Source: Symsagittifera roscoffensis (lineage: Eukaryota > Xenacoelomorpha > Acoela > Convolutidae). From it: 64,000 bases of DNA. Below, in pieces: positions 35,792-47,383 of the stretch. The notes under the pieces are model-generated. The model worked only from the letters and a program-made list of their open reading frames with translations. It made no database searches and had not been told where the DNA came from. The translations under genes were made by a program, and so were the position numbers. The stretch is taken from contig NC_087062.1 of the NCBI RefSeq assembly GCF_963678635.1, positions 97,145,705 through 97,209,704 of the forward strand, read 5' to 3'. Position 1 is the first letter of the stretch. The number at the start of each line of letters is the position of its first letter.

Positions 35792-37613
35792 TCACGGAGT
35801 TTCAGCATGTTCACCGTCCTGTTTAGCAAGGCTATGCTGTTGATACCCAGCCTGGTCAGTTCTTGTTCCACCAGGTTTGATCGAACCAGCAAGTTCAACG
35901 GGACCGGATACACTTTCGCTAACATTTTTTATCTCCGCAGCCGCTTCCACGGGAAGTTCGGGATGTCCTGGTATGGGGTGCCCGGACTTGCCAAGCCATC
36001 TGGTGAGTGGCAGTTTGTCGTAGGTTTCTTTGTCCAGGAATGAAAATCCATCCTTAATCTCTGCTTGGTTTGCCTGCTTCTCTTTAAGTCGCTCATAAAA
36101 ATCTGTCTTTTTGCTGAGGCTGTCGGCATTCTGGTAATTGTCAGGGGTTCGATGCTCTATGATCATGTGGTATCCGTCAAGACGCACGATCCAACAACCA
36201 ATATAGCTTTGGTCCATTGAATAGGTCTTCAGCCAAGCAAGAGCACGATTATCACGCGTAATTTGAAGGGAGCACTCCCTAATTAGGCTCTTGATTTCTC
36301 AACGAAAGTGATCACTGCGAACATCTCCGCCTTTGGTGCACCTTATTTGATTTCAGTGTCGCTCAGGACCTCACTTCCATAGGCTATTGGTCGGAGAACG
36401 GTTCTCCCGTTCCACTCTTGTTCTTGGTAAAGTATGCCCGATATCGCAACCACTGATGCGTCCGTGTCTAACACGAACATTCCATTTTCTGTCGGCATGC
36501 CGAGGACCGGAGCCTCGCAAAGTTCGCGCCTATTAGTCTCAAAGGAGACCTGAGCCTCGTTAGTCCAACAGAATTTTTTGCCTTTATTTCGCGTTAGCTT
36601 CTGCACGGGTTATATCTTTTCAGCATACCCTTTGATAAATTCTCGGTAGTAGTTAGCGAATCTGAGGAAGTTCATCAATTGCGGGTCGGTCTTCGGTGTT
36701 TTCCATGTCAACACCGCTTCAACCGCTTCGGAATCCGGTCTGACTGACCCCGTGTTTATCCACAAGGCGGCCCAGATACTTGATTGAGTCTCTCAGGATT
36801 TCGCACTGTGAAGGTTTGCACTTCAGACCAGCTTGTTTCATGCAAGTAAAGACCTCGTCTAGTCTCCTTATATGGTCCTCCAGCGTTCACGTCATCAACT
36901 TATCACATTTTGAGATTGCCATACTTTTTAGTTACTTTCGTGAGTGCCTGAGCCATTAATAGTTAGAAAGTAGCCGTCGCATTACATAATCCAAACGGCA
37001 TTCTTTTCCACTGGTACAGCCCCAGTGCATACGCAAAGCCTGTCTTCTCTCGATCTTGTTTTCTGAGGGGCACCTGCCAGAACGCAGAGACCAAATCCAA
37101 CGTCGTGAAGAATTTTGGAGAGGTTCTCGTCGATGCGGGGAATCGGGTATGCGCCCTTTGTCGTTACCGCATTCAGGTAGCGGAAATCACAACAAAACCT
37201 AAGTTGCCCCCTTTCTTTTTTGCCATGACCACGCGGCAAGCCAACGGGGTCTTCGACGTTTCGATCATGTCATAGTCCATTAACATTTCAATTTCTTTTC
37301 TGCATGCTTCGGACTTGTGTGGGGTCATTCTCCTAGCTCCCTCCCCATGAGGTACCGAACCCTCTTCTATTTCTATCTCATGCTCCACAAAATTGCAGCA
37401 GCCTTTATCAGCCTTATGCTTCGAAAAAACGTCTGCGTTCCAAATTAACACCACTCTGAGCGAGCCTAACTCCTTGTCTGTTAGTTTGCCTGTCAAGTGC
37501 TCTATCTCAGGTAGGACCGGTTCGTTCGATGCTAATTCTGTTTCTGTTGGTCTCTCATCAAGATTCTTGACGACCAGGAAACTCATCCAGAGATGTCTCC
37601 CTCCCAGCTCCAA
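35792..37613 (-). pseudogene. RT and RNase H of ORF1, element B
   Basis: RT start: HEIEIEEGSVPHGEGARRMT and ACRKEIEMLMDYDMIETSKT (37613-37240), then LRFCCDFRYLNAVTTKGAYP (37200). The catalytic YVDD region near 36900 is broken by a frameshift. RNase H: MFVLDTDASVVAISGILYQE (36470) and RPIAYGSEVLSDTEIK, then a broken YIGCWIVRLDGYHMIIEHRT and NADSLSKK (36200-36090). Clearly Ty3/gypsy type by order and motifs. Confidence 0.82.
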
Positions 37614-37713
37614 CGAGATGATAGGGGTCCTTCACGTATATTGCACCCTGATTCGCCGCTGCCAGTCTGATATTAGTCGGAATCGGATCCGACCTATCAA
37701 AATCCATGTCGGT

Positions 37714-38353
37714 TCAAGTGCTCACAGGCATGACACTGACCACTGGTCCGGTGTCTAATAGTCCTTTCACGGAGAGTTGTCTACCCTGCACGTCCAGTAT
37801 ATGCGCGGCCAGATCGGCTTCACAGCATATGTGGACTGCGTCTTGTTCGAGCATGGCGTTGTGTTCGATTCGTCGGACCTTAAGATCTTCTCGACCGATG
37901 TAGATCCAGCCTACCTGGTCACTTGCATCTGTCACGTGAGCCATAGTGTAAATGTTAATGCCGTCCAACGTTCATGAGAATTGAGTATGGGCCATACACT
38001 TCAATGTAGTGTTCATCTACTTTCATTAGCCTCGGTCCACCTGTTGTGAGTAATGCTCTCACTGCCCTCGAATCCAGCTTGGGGTCTTTCTGTCTAAGGT
38101 AGTCCGCGTAGATATCCAGGTGTACTGCCGTGATCTCGGATGGCTCACTCAAGTTATTCACCACCTGGTGTCCTGCGATCGAGACAATTGACTTTATCTT
38201 CGCTCCTTCTTTCGTCATGCCAAAGGTTTTACCCGATATAACTTTTAGCTTCAGACCAGGTTTTCTGGGTCCCTGCTTGTCTTCTTCTTTCGTTGTTTTC
38301 CCCAGGATATCGAATTTCTCCCGAAGATCTGCGCTTTCCAGTTCCGACCCCAC
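37714..38353 (-). pseudogene. Aspartic protease of ORF1, element B
   Basis: GKTFGMTKEGAKIKSIVSIA leads in (38230), followed by HIYADYLRQKDPKLDSRAVR-like sequence and DQVGWIYIGREDLKVRRIEH. The catalytic motif reads GLLDTGPVVSVMP (37750), where element A has LLDTGAVLSVIP, so the Asp-Thr-Gly triad is kept. One frame change separates the two halves. Confidence 0.78.
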
Positions 38354-38570
38354 CCATTGCTCAACTTCATTCGTGGCTAGCTCCTACTGGACATTCTGTA
38401 ACGCTGTCAATGCCGCTAGGCCATAATCCGCTTTGAGCGCACCGGCTGACTCTGCCTCCAGGCTAGAGGCTATCGCCTCATCAAGCAATATCTTCACCTT
38501 CTTGGTTGTGAAGGTGCCTGTTGTCACTTCTTTCTTCCGCGATTCGGCCTCATTCATCAGGCGGGCTCGG

Positions 38571-40440
38571 CTAGCCTTGACCCCCCGAAAGCGCCTCTTC
38601 TTGGCGGGGGTGCTTCGCGTCCGCTACTGCATCCCAGAAATGAGTGCAATCCGACTTGAAATGTCCTTCCAAATTACAGAAGAAGCACCTCGGTCCATAT
38701 TTCATAATGAGCCCTCTCACATACTCTTCGTGGTCCTCGTCGGTTGCATCAACGTCGCCAAGAAAGTAGCCTATTGGCTCCATATTTTGTTTGTAGGTAG
38801 AACAAGATGAAACATGGTGGTCCATCGAACAAAAATTCGCACATGACCTCCTCTTATCCATGTCGTCACGAGGTCTATACCAACTGGAATTCGCGCCAGT
38901 ATGTGTTCCGCTGTAGTTGCCGTTTCGCTCCGATATCCTCTCGTCAGGGTTGCTCCTCCTTCTGAGTAACTCAAGGTCATCCAAAAATTTGTCTATGGAT
39001 TCGTCATCTCTCTGACGCCTCTTTTCAAACTTCACCATAGCTTGATGTCCTTGCACTACAGAGCCGAAACGATTCAGCAAGGTTTCGAATATCTTGCGAG
39101 CGCTGTCTCGTTCATTAACCCTTTTCCCCATTACACAGCTTAGGGCCGTGCCCTCTAGGTTACCTGTCAGTGCGCTGCATTCCTGTTTCTTGGAGAGATT
39201 CTCTTCCTGAAAACGTAACTTCATCACCACTATCCAAGTATCGATGCAGTCATCTGACTCGTCCTTGTACGATTTTGGCTTTTTGAGTGTCCATCTTGAG
39301 CTCTCTCCTCTCTGTTGACTTCGAGAGCTTGGTGATGAATGTTCCAAGAGATCTATTCAGAGGCTCAAACATCGAAGCGTACCTTGTTGTGTCCTGCGAG
39401 ACGGTAGTCAGGTCTGGCACTGTTCTGACTTGTGGCATAGTGGGCAACCGTGTCCCCGAGGTGGCATACGCTTCCGGTGGGACTGGGTTCGTCCAATATG
39501 GCCTCGACGGGGCTGCCCTGGGTCTCTCCCTATGATTAGACTCGAAATTTATTCTTGATCTCGGCTGGGCCCCGGCATAGCTGCGGGCTCTGTCTCCGTC
39601 AGTCGCCTGACGTGGGTCCTCTCTTGGGCAGGACGCTTCTCCCGATTGCTACCGTTTAAGATCTCGTCTAGCTTCCGCATCATCAGGTCAGATTTGGCAT
39701 ATAACTTCTTCTCCAGGCTAGTCATCGTGTGGGCATACCCATTGTCATGATCGTTCAACAATCGCTCGATCTCTCTCGTCATCTTAATGTCTCTTTCTTC
39801 TGACTCCTTGGCTGCTAGAGCCAAGCTCTCCACTAGGCATTGATCGGTGTTCCGAATCAATTGGCCTGATCAGTTCTCGCTTGTGACTTCACATCGGTTA
39901 GCTCATCTCGCAACTTCTCTTGAACTTGCTGAGCCCTCTCTTCAACTCGATCTATTCTCTTAGTCATGTCCTGTCGCAGCTTTTCAAGGCCTCTCATTAC
40001 ACCGGTAAACATATCGCTTACGTCGCCAGCCGTCCACAGCACTGGGGTGAGACCCAGAGACGATGAGGTCAACTGAGGTTGCAGCCTGGTACTCGACGAT
40101 ACGCCACCCTTCTTTGTGCCCATCGACATCATCAGCCTGTCGTATGTCGACGACGCTCACATCGTCATCCCGTCTGACATTGGTCTATTTGGCGATTCAG
40201 ACAACGCTTTCTTGCTCTTCTCCTGTATCGGGCTAGGTGTGAAGTCCATGTCCGAGAGCATCAGCCCCGGACCGTCATATCCAGAGGACCATCCGTCAGT
40301 TCGGTGCGACCTCATGCGTTCATCGTACCTCGTCTTGAAGCTTCTTTCGCGTTCGAACTCGGTTGCTCTTCCCTCGGACTTATGCTTGCTTACTAATCGA
40401 AGACTGGCTACGCTGTGATTTAAACTTCCGCGTGCTTCCC
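38571..40440 (-). pseudogene. Gag of element B
   Basis: N-terminal charged and coiled-coil region (40440-39549, e.g. DMTKRIDRVEERAQQVQEKL), then the capsid-like domain (SDDCIDTWIVVMKLRFQEEN, NLEGTALSCVMGKR, FEKRRQRDDESIDKFLDDLE), then two zinc knuckles. The first reads CANFCSMDHHVSSC, with the second Cys displaced. The second is intact, CFFCNLEGHFKSDC. Frame breaks occur near 39550 and 40150. The frame can be followed upstream past any ATG to about 40440, so Gag has a longer N-terminus than the ATG at 47384 in element A would suggest. Confidence 0.82.
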
Positions 40441-40867
40441 GTGCCCAGCCTAGGAGTTGTTTCTCCTGGTAAGTCTCTACGCTGCATGTCTCGTGCTTAA
40501 GCCTACTCGCTCATTTTTTTTTAAATAAAAAAACCCTTCAATCTCTTAGAGATACTATTAGTGACTCAGCTACAGCTACACACAGTGTTTAGTTATTACT
40601 AATTCCACTCTATCACTTAGTATAACAGTATCACAAAATTTCACAAGATATTATAGCTAACACACAAAACACAATTGGCAACTAGATAAAAATACCATAT
40701 GGGTGGCAGCGATCTTTTTGTTCAGTATCACTTCACCGGTACAGTTGTATCAAATCACTGCTTCGTTTAAAAGGAAATAAATTTATATAAAAGAGCAGTG
40801 ATGGTTTCAGTAGCAGATAATTAAAACTTAGTATTAAAGAAAAAGACTTCCCTCGATTGGAACACTC

Positions 40868-41201
40868 CAAAAGAACGAAGCCCAGGATACTGTCTTCTCA
40901 AGTGAGTGAGTCTTGTCTAAGACACTCGCCGAGGTATTCTTTTAGGTTTCCTGCAATTGCCCGAGCTGTCCTACTAAGAAGCTCAAGGCAACCCCTGATG
41001 GAAAATTTCAAAAGTCTATGAAAAAGCTCTCCCACACCCGGACAGCTCCAAGTGTACGAGAGCAGGGAACAAATTTTCTTCTCAAGTGAGTGTGTCTTGA
41101 CAAATGTCCAGTGTCAAGTGAGTGTGTCTTGACCACCGAGGTCTTCTTTTATATGGTCCCGGATTGCCCGAGCTTTCCTATTAAGTAGCTCAAGGCAACC
41201 A
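40868..41201. repeat. Diverged direct repeat in the leader of B
   Basis: 40868-40992 and 41047-41201 share CTTCTCAAGTGAGTG, the word CACCGAGGTCTTCTTTT (CGCCGAGGTATTCTTTT in the first copy), GATTGCCCGAGCT and AGCTCAAGGCAACC in the same order. On the minus strand an ACCATATAAAAG TATA-like word lies inside the second copy (about 41147-41157), upstream of Gag. Confidence 0.65.
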
Positions 41202-41429
41202 CACAACCAAAATAACAATTTAAAAAAAATTTTGTTCGGGTACTTCTGATGAACACGATCTAGAATCCAAAGTTGATCGCAAATTTCCGCGTCAAATGGG
41301 CTACTAAGTTCCCAATATGTACACCCCGTTAATACTTGACCTTCTATTCCGACCTTAAAATGATATTTAAGATGTTCAAACTGCCCCGGAGAGTACCTCC
41401 AAATTTTCACAAAGGAGGTTTGTTAAAGG

Positions 41430-41800
41430 GCTTAAGTCACTTCGGAGGGTTACTTCGGATGGTTGTTAAGACACTTAGCTTGCCCCGGAGGGTTACGTCG
41501 GAGGGTACCTAGCACACTTAAGTTGCTTCGGAGGTTCTCCCTAAATTCAACAAGGAGGGTCAATAAGAGTCTTAAGGCACTTCGGAGGGTTGCTTCGGAG
41601 GGTACCCTCAAAATTCTAATTTTTTCAAGTTTCGCATAAAAGGGTCTCCAGCTACTCCCAAAATGTGTCAAAACAAACTAAATTTACTCTGGGGGTGTTC
41701 TTTTAACTGTTTCGGAGGGTTGCGTGAAAAATTTCTCCTAAGCAGGGTTGCTAAGGGCTTAGCTGGCTCCGGAGGGTTGCTTCGGAGGGTTCCTCAAAAA
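41430..41800. repeat. GCTTCGGAGGGT word array in the leader of B
   Basis: At least nine copies of CTTCGGAGGGTT or CCCCGGAGGGTT-type words are spaced irregularly, often in pairs about 11-15 bases apart. It occupies a position comparable to the G-rich minisatellite in the leader of element A. Confidence 0.65.
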
Positions 41801-43525
41801 TCACGAAAACAGGCAATTTCACCGCTCTAAAGCCTCCGATTGAAGTATAACTTACTTACTACTGGGTTGGTCGACTCGATCAACCTTCCCAGTAGGATAA
41901 AAGGTGATTTCATAAAAATTTCTGCCGCTCGGTGGTTTCCGTAAAATTTGGACCCTCCTAACTAACAAATTCTAAAAAAAGTTCTCTCCTGAAGTTATCA
42001 ACCTAAAAACGGTTGTAATTCAGAAAAGTGGTCAAAAACTTCGACTTATTGTACCAAAATGATTCCGATCGCTTGGCTGGTCTTTGCAAAATCACCAAAA
42101 ACGGGTTCGTCAAGTTGGCCTTTTTTCACCACCTATATTGGTTCTTACTGAAAAAGCCTAAAAAAACTTAAAACGAGCGTAGTAGCCCCATACGGCATTG
42201 GAATAACGCGACAAACTGGACCAAAATTGGTTTGGAAACAAAAATTTGGCCAAAAACTATCAAATTTGGACCCTCCGATGCCTTCCTTTTCCAATCTTTA
42301 AGTCTCTATTTCTATCTACGGAGATAATCGAAGGGTTACTAAAAAATCGCTCTAGCAACCGAGCACGTTATGCTAGCACTCTCCTAACGCAAACTTATAT
42401 ATCGCTCTAACTCTAAAAACTCAAAAACTCGATTATCAAAACATATTGATGAAATTCGGAAAATTACAAAATTTTTAATCGAAAATTTTTTATTTTCGCT
42501 AATTTCTACTTAGTTTTATTGCGCGCGGTTTCTCTAGTCAGGGAATTGAACAACGTAGTAGCTCACTGCGCAGAAACTTTATGCTGTTCGGAAAAGCTCG
42601 GATATCCAAAGTTTCTGGGATTAATAATTTGGTCGAAAATCAGTATTTTTCGACAAAATTGGGGTGTTTCTCGGGTCTAAATAGGAGATAAACAATCTAT
42701 AGTTAGGATAATAATCTATTAGTGGTCGTTAATCAAAATCACTATACCCTCCTTTGCACCAAAATGTCCGAATTAAGACCTCTAACTTGGAAATTCGCAA
42801 TCCATGGAGGGTGCAATCGGACCGAGCCAATTGTGCCCCCCACCACTTAAGTTTTAACGAAATAGTACCCGAACGATACTAAAATTGTGTCAACGATACC
42901 CAACAGTCGTTGTGGTTGTTGTCCCTGATGCCCTCTGTCGAGTCTAGAACACGTGTGTAAGCTTGCCACTCTACCATCCGGTCACCGGCAAATTTGTCAT
43001 TAACGAGCTTAAATACTCAAATAACACTCAAGGGAGGGTACCTTAACCGCCACCAAAACATTCGATCTTCCGATCACAAATGAAATAAATCAATCTGAAA
43101 CAACAACAATAGGAAGATCAAGTCTTATCCCTTCCGGAAATAAAACACAAACTGTCATTTTACAATTTTTACTATTTTGGTCTTTTTTGGGATTTTTACT
43201 CTTTTTTGTACTTTTTTTGTTTTCAAGCAAATTTGTTTTTGGTTTTTTTTTATTTATACACTATTTTTGTTTGGTTTTACGCTTTCTCTTTAATTGTTTC
43301 TGGTCCTGGGACCTTGGGATAAGCGGGCTCATGACTTTCCACCTGACCCCCCGGCCCCCGGAAATTTTGGTCTTAACTAAGTTAAAAAGCTTAATAGTAT
43401 CAGGCGGAGAGTCGGTACCTTCTCCCTAGTACAATACAGGACATTAAGGCCTCTAACTCAAACGAGTGGAGGGTTCGTCGCTGAAACGTTTGCTGATCAT
43501 GATGGTCTTATGTTTTTGACAAGCC

Positions 43526-43540
43526 CACCCAGGAGCGCCA
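43526..43540 (-). promoter_or_regulatory. Primer binding site of element B
   Basis: In element orientation TGGCGCTCCTGGGTG lies 12 bases after the LTR end. The same 15 bases lie 11 bases after the LTR of element A. It begins with TGG, complementary to the CCA end of a tRNA. The tRNA identity is not assigned. Confidence 0.75.
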
Positions 43541-43552
43541 TAAAAACGTCTA

Positions 43553-43742
43553 TGTAACATTCGCCCAAATACTACACAGTGACGGAGCGTAGAAAAAACA
43601 CCTATTGACAAATGGCCTACGTCGCTTACCTAATTTCTACTCGTTTTTCGCCGTCTCGACTTAGCTTGTTGATTTTTTGGTCTGTTTCGGGCTAATTAAA
43701 AAGTTACCATTTTTAGGCCATCAGTCAAACGACTTTTAATCA
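43553..43742 (-). repeat. 5' LTR of element B, interrupted
   Basis: This matches 27499-27688 base for base in length (190) with about 10 percent difference. The match ends at TTTAATCA, where the 3' LTR continues GCTTCC but this copy changes to TGTGCCAG, the start of the LTR of element A. Confidence 0.85.
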
Positions 43743-44658
43743 TGTGCCAGTCGGTCATATTTGGAAGTTTGACCTTGAGAGAAGCAAAAAACACTTGACT
43801 TTGGAGTGAAATTTAATTTTTCAAAATTTCGAATGGAACCTGTCATGCACGATTTTCTCGCGAGAACTGAAAATCAGAAAAAGAGATCAGAACAATTTCA
43901 GAACAATTGAGTAACAATCGCGGGAAAGTTGCTAGAAAAATCGGTGGGAAATTGCTATTCGCAATTTCGAAAGCAATAATAACCTAGAGTAGAGCTGTCC
44001 CATCTGAAACAGAGACGAGAGCATTTCCACGAGTTGGATTATTACGATTGGAATACTATTATTGACTGGACCAGAGTGAACCTTCGGTGGAAAGGTGGAC
44101 AGCTAGAGTGTCCCAATGGTTCACGAGAACTTGCAGTCTAGAGTAAAAACTTGTTCTTGTTGTTAAAACTGACTGACATTAAACTCATTTTAGTTACTTT
44201 ATTAACTCTTGAGTTGTTTACCGACTTATTTACTTCCTGGTTCTTGAGCGTGCTACAATGTGAGTACTTAATTTAAATTCCTAGAGTGTGTTTTATAATT
44301 GTGATGTTGAGGTAAGGCGAGTTTTAGGTTGATCCATCTGAAATGGATCAAAGTTACACTGTCTAATAAAAAGTAACTTAACGGATTGTTCCAACCCGGT
44401 TTTTAACGGCGTTCATGTATTTTGGGTATCTAGAGACCTAAGTATGGGGACGTTTCTAATTCTAGAGTGGGGGGATATTTTAGTAGTAGCCTTTAAGCTG
44501 TAACGGGTCGTAGTCTCATGTCACAAGCGAACCGAACTGGCTCCGACCGTTCTTGAGGTAGAAAAACACAAGAGATAGTGTCCCTGACCCTTGAGCCAGT
44601 GGTTATAGGGCCTATTTTTCTTAAGCCTCATGTGTGACTGCAGTAGACGAATGTTACA
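43743..44658 (+). repeat. 5' LTR of element A
   Basis: It opens TGTGCCAGTCGG exactly where the LTR of element B is interrupted and closes ..GACGAATGTTACA, 11 bases before the PBS, giving 916 bp with TG..CA ends. The last bases (GAATGTTACA) match the LTR end of element B, but the rest does not, so A and B belong to different subfamilies. AATAAA lies at 44365-44370. CTTGAG words occur several times. Confidence 0.8.
44365..44370 (+). terminator. Polyadenylation signal in the LTR of A
   Basis: AATAAA lies inside the LTR, where the R region of an LTR element would provide 3' processing. The position is plausible, but no transcript evidence is available. Confidence 0.45.
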
Positions 44659-44669
44659 TAGTGTTTTTA

Positions 44670-44684
44670 TGGCGCTCCTGGGTG
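44670..44684 (+). promoter_or_regulatory. Primer binding site of element A
   Basis: TGGCGCTCCTGGGTG lies 11 bases after the LTR end and is identical to the PBS of element B. It would pair with a tRNA 3' end reading CACCCAGGAGCGCCA. Confidence 0.78.
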
Positions 44685-45152
44685 TTTACGACATCAAGAC
44701 TACGGAGTCGAACCCACTTGAGACAGCTTCGGGCTGAATGCCCACTCTAGAGTACCGGCGGTACGGTTCGACAGGAACGTGCAAACCTTCCGGTTGTACC
44801 GTGATAGCTTTTTAAGAAAACTCGAGAAAATTTCCTGGTACGCTCTCCGAACGAGGCTTAGCTAACCGAGTAAAGGGGGGCAACTAGGGAGACAAAAAAC
44901 GAACAAAAAGACAAAAAGCAAAACAAAAACCAAAAAAGAATAGAAAAAGGAACAAAAACCATAAAACGAAAAAAGACAGTGACTTTGACACCAGATTAGT
45001 TGGATCAAACCTTTATATTAATTAAATAGTATACCCATACTGTTTTACAAGTTCGATCGTTTCGATCAACCTAGCAATTTAAACCAGTAAACTGAATAAA
45101 GTGCCCGAAGTGGGGCGTCGTCAAGGGTTTTCAGATAGCTTGGAACTTAGCT

Positions 45153-45343
45153 GGACCAATAGGAGACTTGACTGGAAGAGGTGACCAGCCGAGTGGGAAA
45201 GTGGTTCAGGGACACTTGAGCTGAACCAATAGGAGACTTGACTGGAAGAGGTGACCAGCCGAGTGGGAAAGTGGTTCAGGGACACTTGAGCTGAACCAAT
45301 AGGAGACTGGACTGGAACAGGTGACCAGTCGAGTGGGAAAGCA
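45153..45343. repeat. 70-bp tandem repeat in the leader of A
   Basis: Units start at 45153, 45223 and 45293. The first two are almost identical, and the third diverges toward its end (GGGAAAGCAGCC). Each contains GAGACTTGACTGGAAGAGG and GGGACACTTGAGCT. Confidence 0.9.
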
Positions 45344-46161
45344 GCCAAGAAGGATTTGGCAATTCTCGAGTTCTCAAGTTGGGCAGAACGGGTATCGTTA
45401 GAATCCACATTACATTATAGGAGATAAGTGTAAAATTGGATAAGCGAAATCCCCCAGTTTTGAGGAACGTTTTTACTTGAGCAGGCCTGGAAACAGGTCT
45501 ACGGTTTTCTCTTGAGAGGTTTAGCACCCGGCGCTTAAAGTAATTTTTAGGCTTAAGAAGGGGGGCTAGAAAGGGGGGAGGTTAGAAGGGGGACTGGTTA
45601 AGTTAGAGGTTGGCGGTTGTAAATTGTAAAAAGGGGGAAATTAGAGTAACTAATTAGTCGACATCGTTGACTTAGTTACATTAGAAATTAACACGCGTTG
45701 GTAATATTAGGTGGAGATCCAAAATTCAACTCGAGTTAAGACTGGTACGCTGGTTGGTTTGGTAGGGGGGACCGGATATAGACAGCTTTTGTGATACCCC
45801 ATAAGATCACTAGTGGGGGGAGGAAAACGCGTGGCAATTAGGTACCAGACATTTTTTTCGACGAAAGGTAGACATTGGTCACCTTTGAATTTCAGGTGGG
45901 CTCATTTTTCTGTTTTTATTATTTTTCTTACTTAGATTTTTGTTGCATTTTAGTGAGGATTTGTGTTTGGTTTTATACGAACAGGTGATCACAAGATACC
46001 TGCGCACCTACATTGAAATAGAAACAACCAAAAAGAAGAGGGGGGTCAGCATTTGGCTTTTAAGAGAGGGTTTTTTGGAAAATTTTACTAGAGCTTGAGT
46101 GGTGGTACAAGGTACGGTGATTCAAGAAGACCCTACAACGAGGAAGACACTCCGTGACGAG

Positions 46162-46860
46162 TCTTGGGACAGTACCGAAGAAGTCTTGGGACAGAGCGGT
46201 CTTGGGACAGGGTCTTGGGACAGTGGTCTTGGGACAGGGTCTTGGGACAGTGGTCTTGGGACAGGGTCTTGGGACAGTGGTCTTGGGACAGTGGTCTTGG
46301 GACAGTGGTCTTGGGACAGGGTCTTGGGACAGTGGTCTTGGGACGGGGTCTTGGGACAGTGGTCTTGGGACAAGGGTCTTGGGACAGGGTCTTGGGACAG
46401 GGTCTTGGGACAGTGGTCTTGGGACAGGGTCTTGGGACAGGGTCTTGGGACAGTGGTCTTGGGACAGGGTCTTGGGACAGTGGTCTTGGGACAGGGTCTT
46501 GGGACAGTGGTCTTGGGACAGTGGTCTTGGGACAAGGGTCTTGGGACACTAGTCTTGGGACACTAGCCTTGGGACACTGGTCTTGGGACACTGGTCTTGG
46601 GACAGTAGTCTTGGGACACTAGCCTTGGGACACCAGCCTTGGGACACTGGTCTTGGGACACTACCCTTGGGACACTAGTCTTGGGACAGTAGTCTTGGGA
46701 CACTAGCCTTGGGACACTGGTCTTGGGACACTGGTCTTGGGACACTACCCTTGGGACACTAGTCTTGGGACAGTAGTCTTGGGACAGTAGTCTTGGGACA
46801 CTAGCCTTGGGACACTAGTCTTGGGACAGTAGTCTTGGTACAAGGGTCTTAGGACACTAG
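46162..46860. repeat. G-rich 13/14-bp minisatellite in the leader of A
   Basis: About fifty units of CTTGGGACAGTGGT (14 bases) interspersed with CTTGGGACAGGGT (13 bases). In the second half the unit is CTTGGGACACTAGT or CTTGGGACACTAGC. GGG recurs every 13-14 bases, so the sense strand or RNA could form G-quadruplexes. The array lies about 275 bases upstream of the first Gag-frame ATG. Confidence 0.95.
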
Positions 46861-47134
46861 CGGAGAGTACTGTGATAGTGACGAATAGTCTTGGGACGGT
46901 ATAGAAATTGAAGTCAAATTACAACAAGTGCGTTTTAAGACAGAATAAGACAAATCGAAATAGGTAGGGTTAAGACCAAATTAAGGAAAATTTTTCGGAG
47001 GTTTTAGAAAGAGAATTGGATAAGGTTTTTAACACGTTGTACAGAGTTTGTTACCACAAAAATATTTTTTTACCCTTAGAATAGAATCGTGTATATAATA
47101 AAACTGTAAATAGAAGCAGTTGTAAATAGAAATA

Positions 47135-47383
47135 ATGAGGCGGAGTAGGGTACCGGTGCTCGAAAAAAGGTCAAGTGGATCAAACACGAAATATAATTCA
47201 TCGCTGCGCGGAACGACATCAACGGGCCCAAAGATAACGAAGAAGAACTTTTCAGTTAACATGGTCAGCACAAGGAGTACAGCGGAGAACAGGGCGAAAG
47301 AGGGCACGGAAGGGGAGCGAGTAGAACCCACCATCGAGATTGATCTAGAGACACCCGATCAAAGTGTGGATGACACAAGGTAG
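47135..47383 (+). CDS. Gag-frame upstream segment ending at an in-frame TAG
   Basis: 82 codons in the same frame as ORF1, ending in TAG at 47381-47383. The ATG of ORF1 is the very next codon. An internal ATG at 47261 begins MVSTRSTAENRAKEGTEGER, the kind of start common in Gag proteins. In element B the Gag frame also reaches well upstream. The segment is therefore probably the true N-terminus of Gag, cut by one stop codon or linked to ORF1 by readthrough. Confidence 0.5.
   Translation: MRRSRVPVLEKRSSGSNTKYNSSLRGTTSTGPKITKKNFSVNMVSTRSTAENRAKEGTEGERVEPTIEIDLETPDQSVDDTR

Larger units (their letters stand above)
40441..43525 (-). other. 5' leader of element B
   Basis: About 3 kb between PBS and Gag without an obvious gene. 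It contains a diverged internal duplication (40868-40992 and 41047-41201), an array of GCTTCGGAGGGT-type words (41430-41800) and long AT-rich stretches. Long leaders with repeats are shared with element A, though the repeat sequences differ. Confidence 0.6.
27499..43742 (-). mobile_element. Element copy B: giant Ty3/gypsy-like LTR element, deleted
   Basis: On the minus strand: 5' LTR remnant (43742-43553), PBS (43540-43526), a 3-kb leader, Gag, protease, RT, RNase H, linker, integrase, macro domain, then an abrupt jump near 32095 into the last quarter of ORF3, a PPT-like tract and the 3' LTR (28825-27499). ORF2 and most of ORF3 are missing. The two LTRs share about 190 comparable bases with roughly 20 differences by eye, and the ORFs carry many stops and frameshifts, so this is an old insertion. 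Its 5' LTR is interrupted at 43742 by element A. Confidence 0.88.
44685..47134 (+). other. 5' leader of element A
   Basis: A 2.4-kb leader without a supportable gene. It contains a 70-bp tandem repeat (45153-45343) and a 0.7-kb G-rich minisatellite (46162-46860). The long open frames across the minisatellite in several frames and both strands are artefacts of the repeat. Confidence 0.6.

Noticed and set aside
46099-46622. Long overlapping frames on both strands across the minisatellite
   Set aside because: Every frame stays open because the 13/14-bp unit lacks stops. The peptides (LGQWSWD or PKTTVPR repeats) are artefacts of the repeat.
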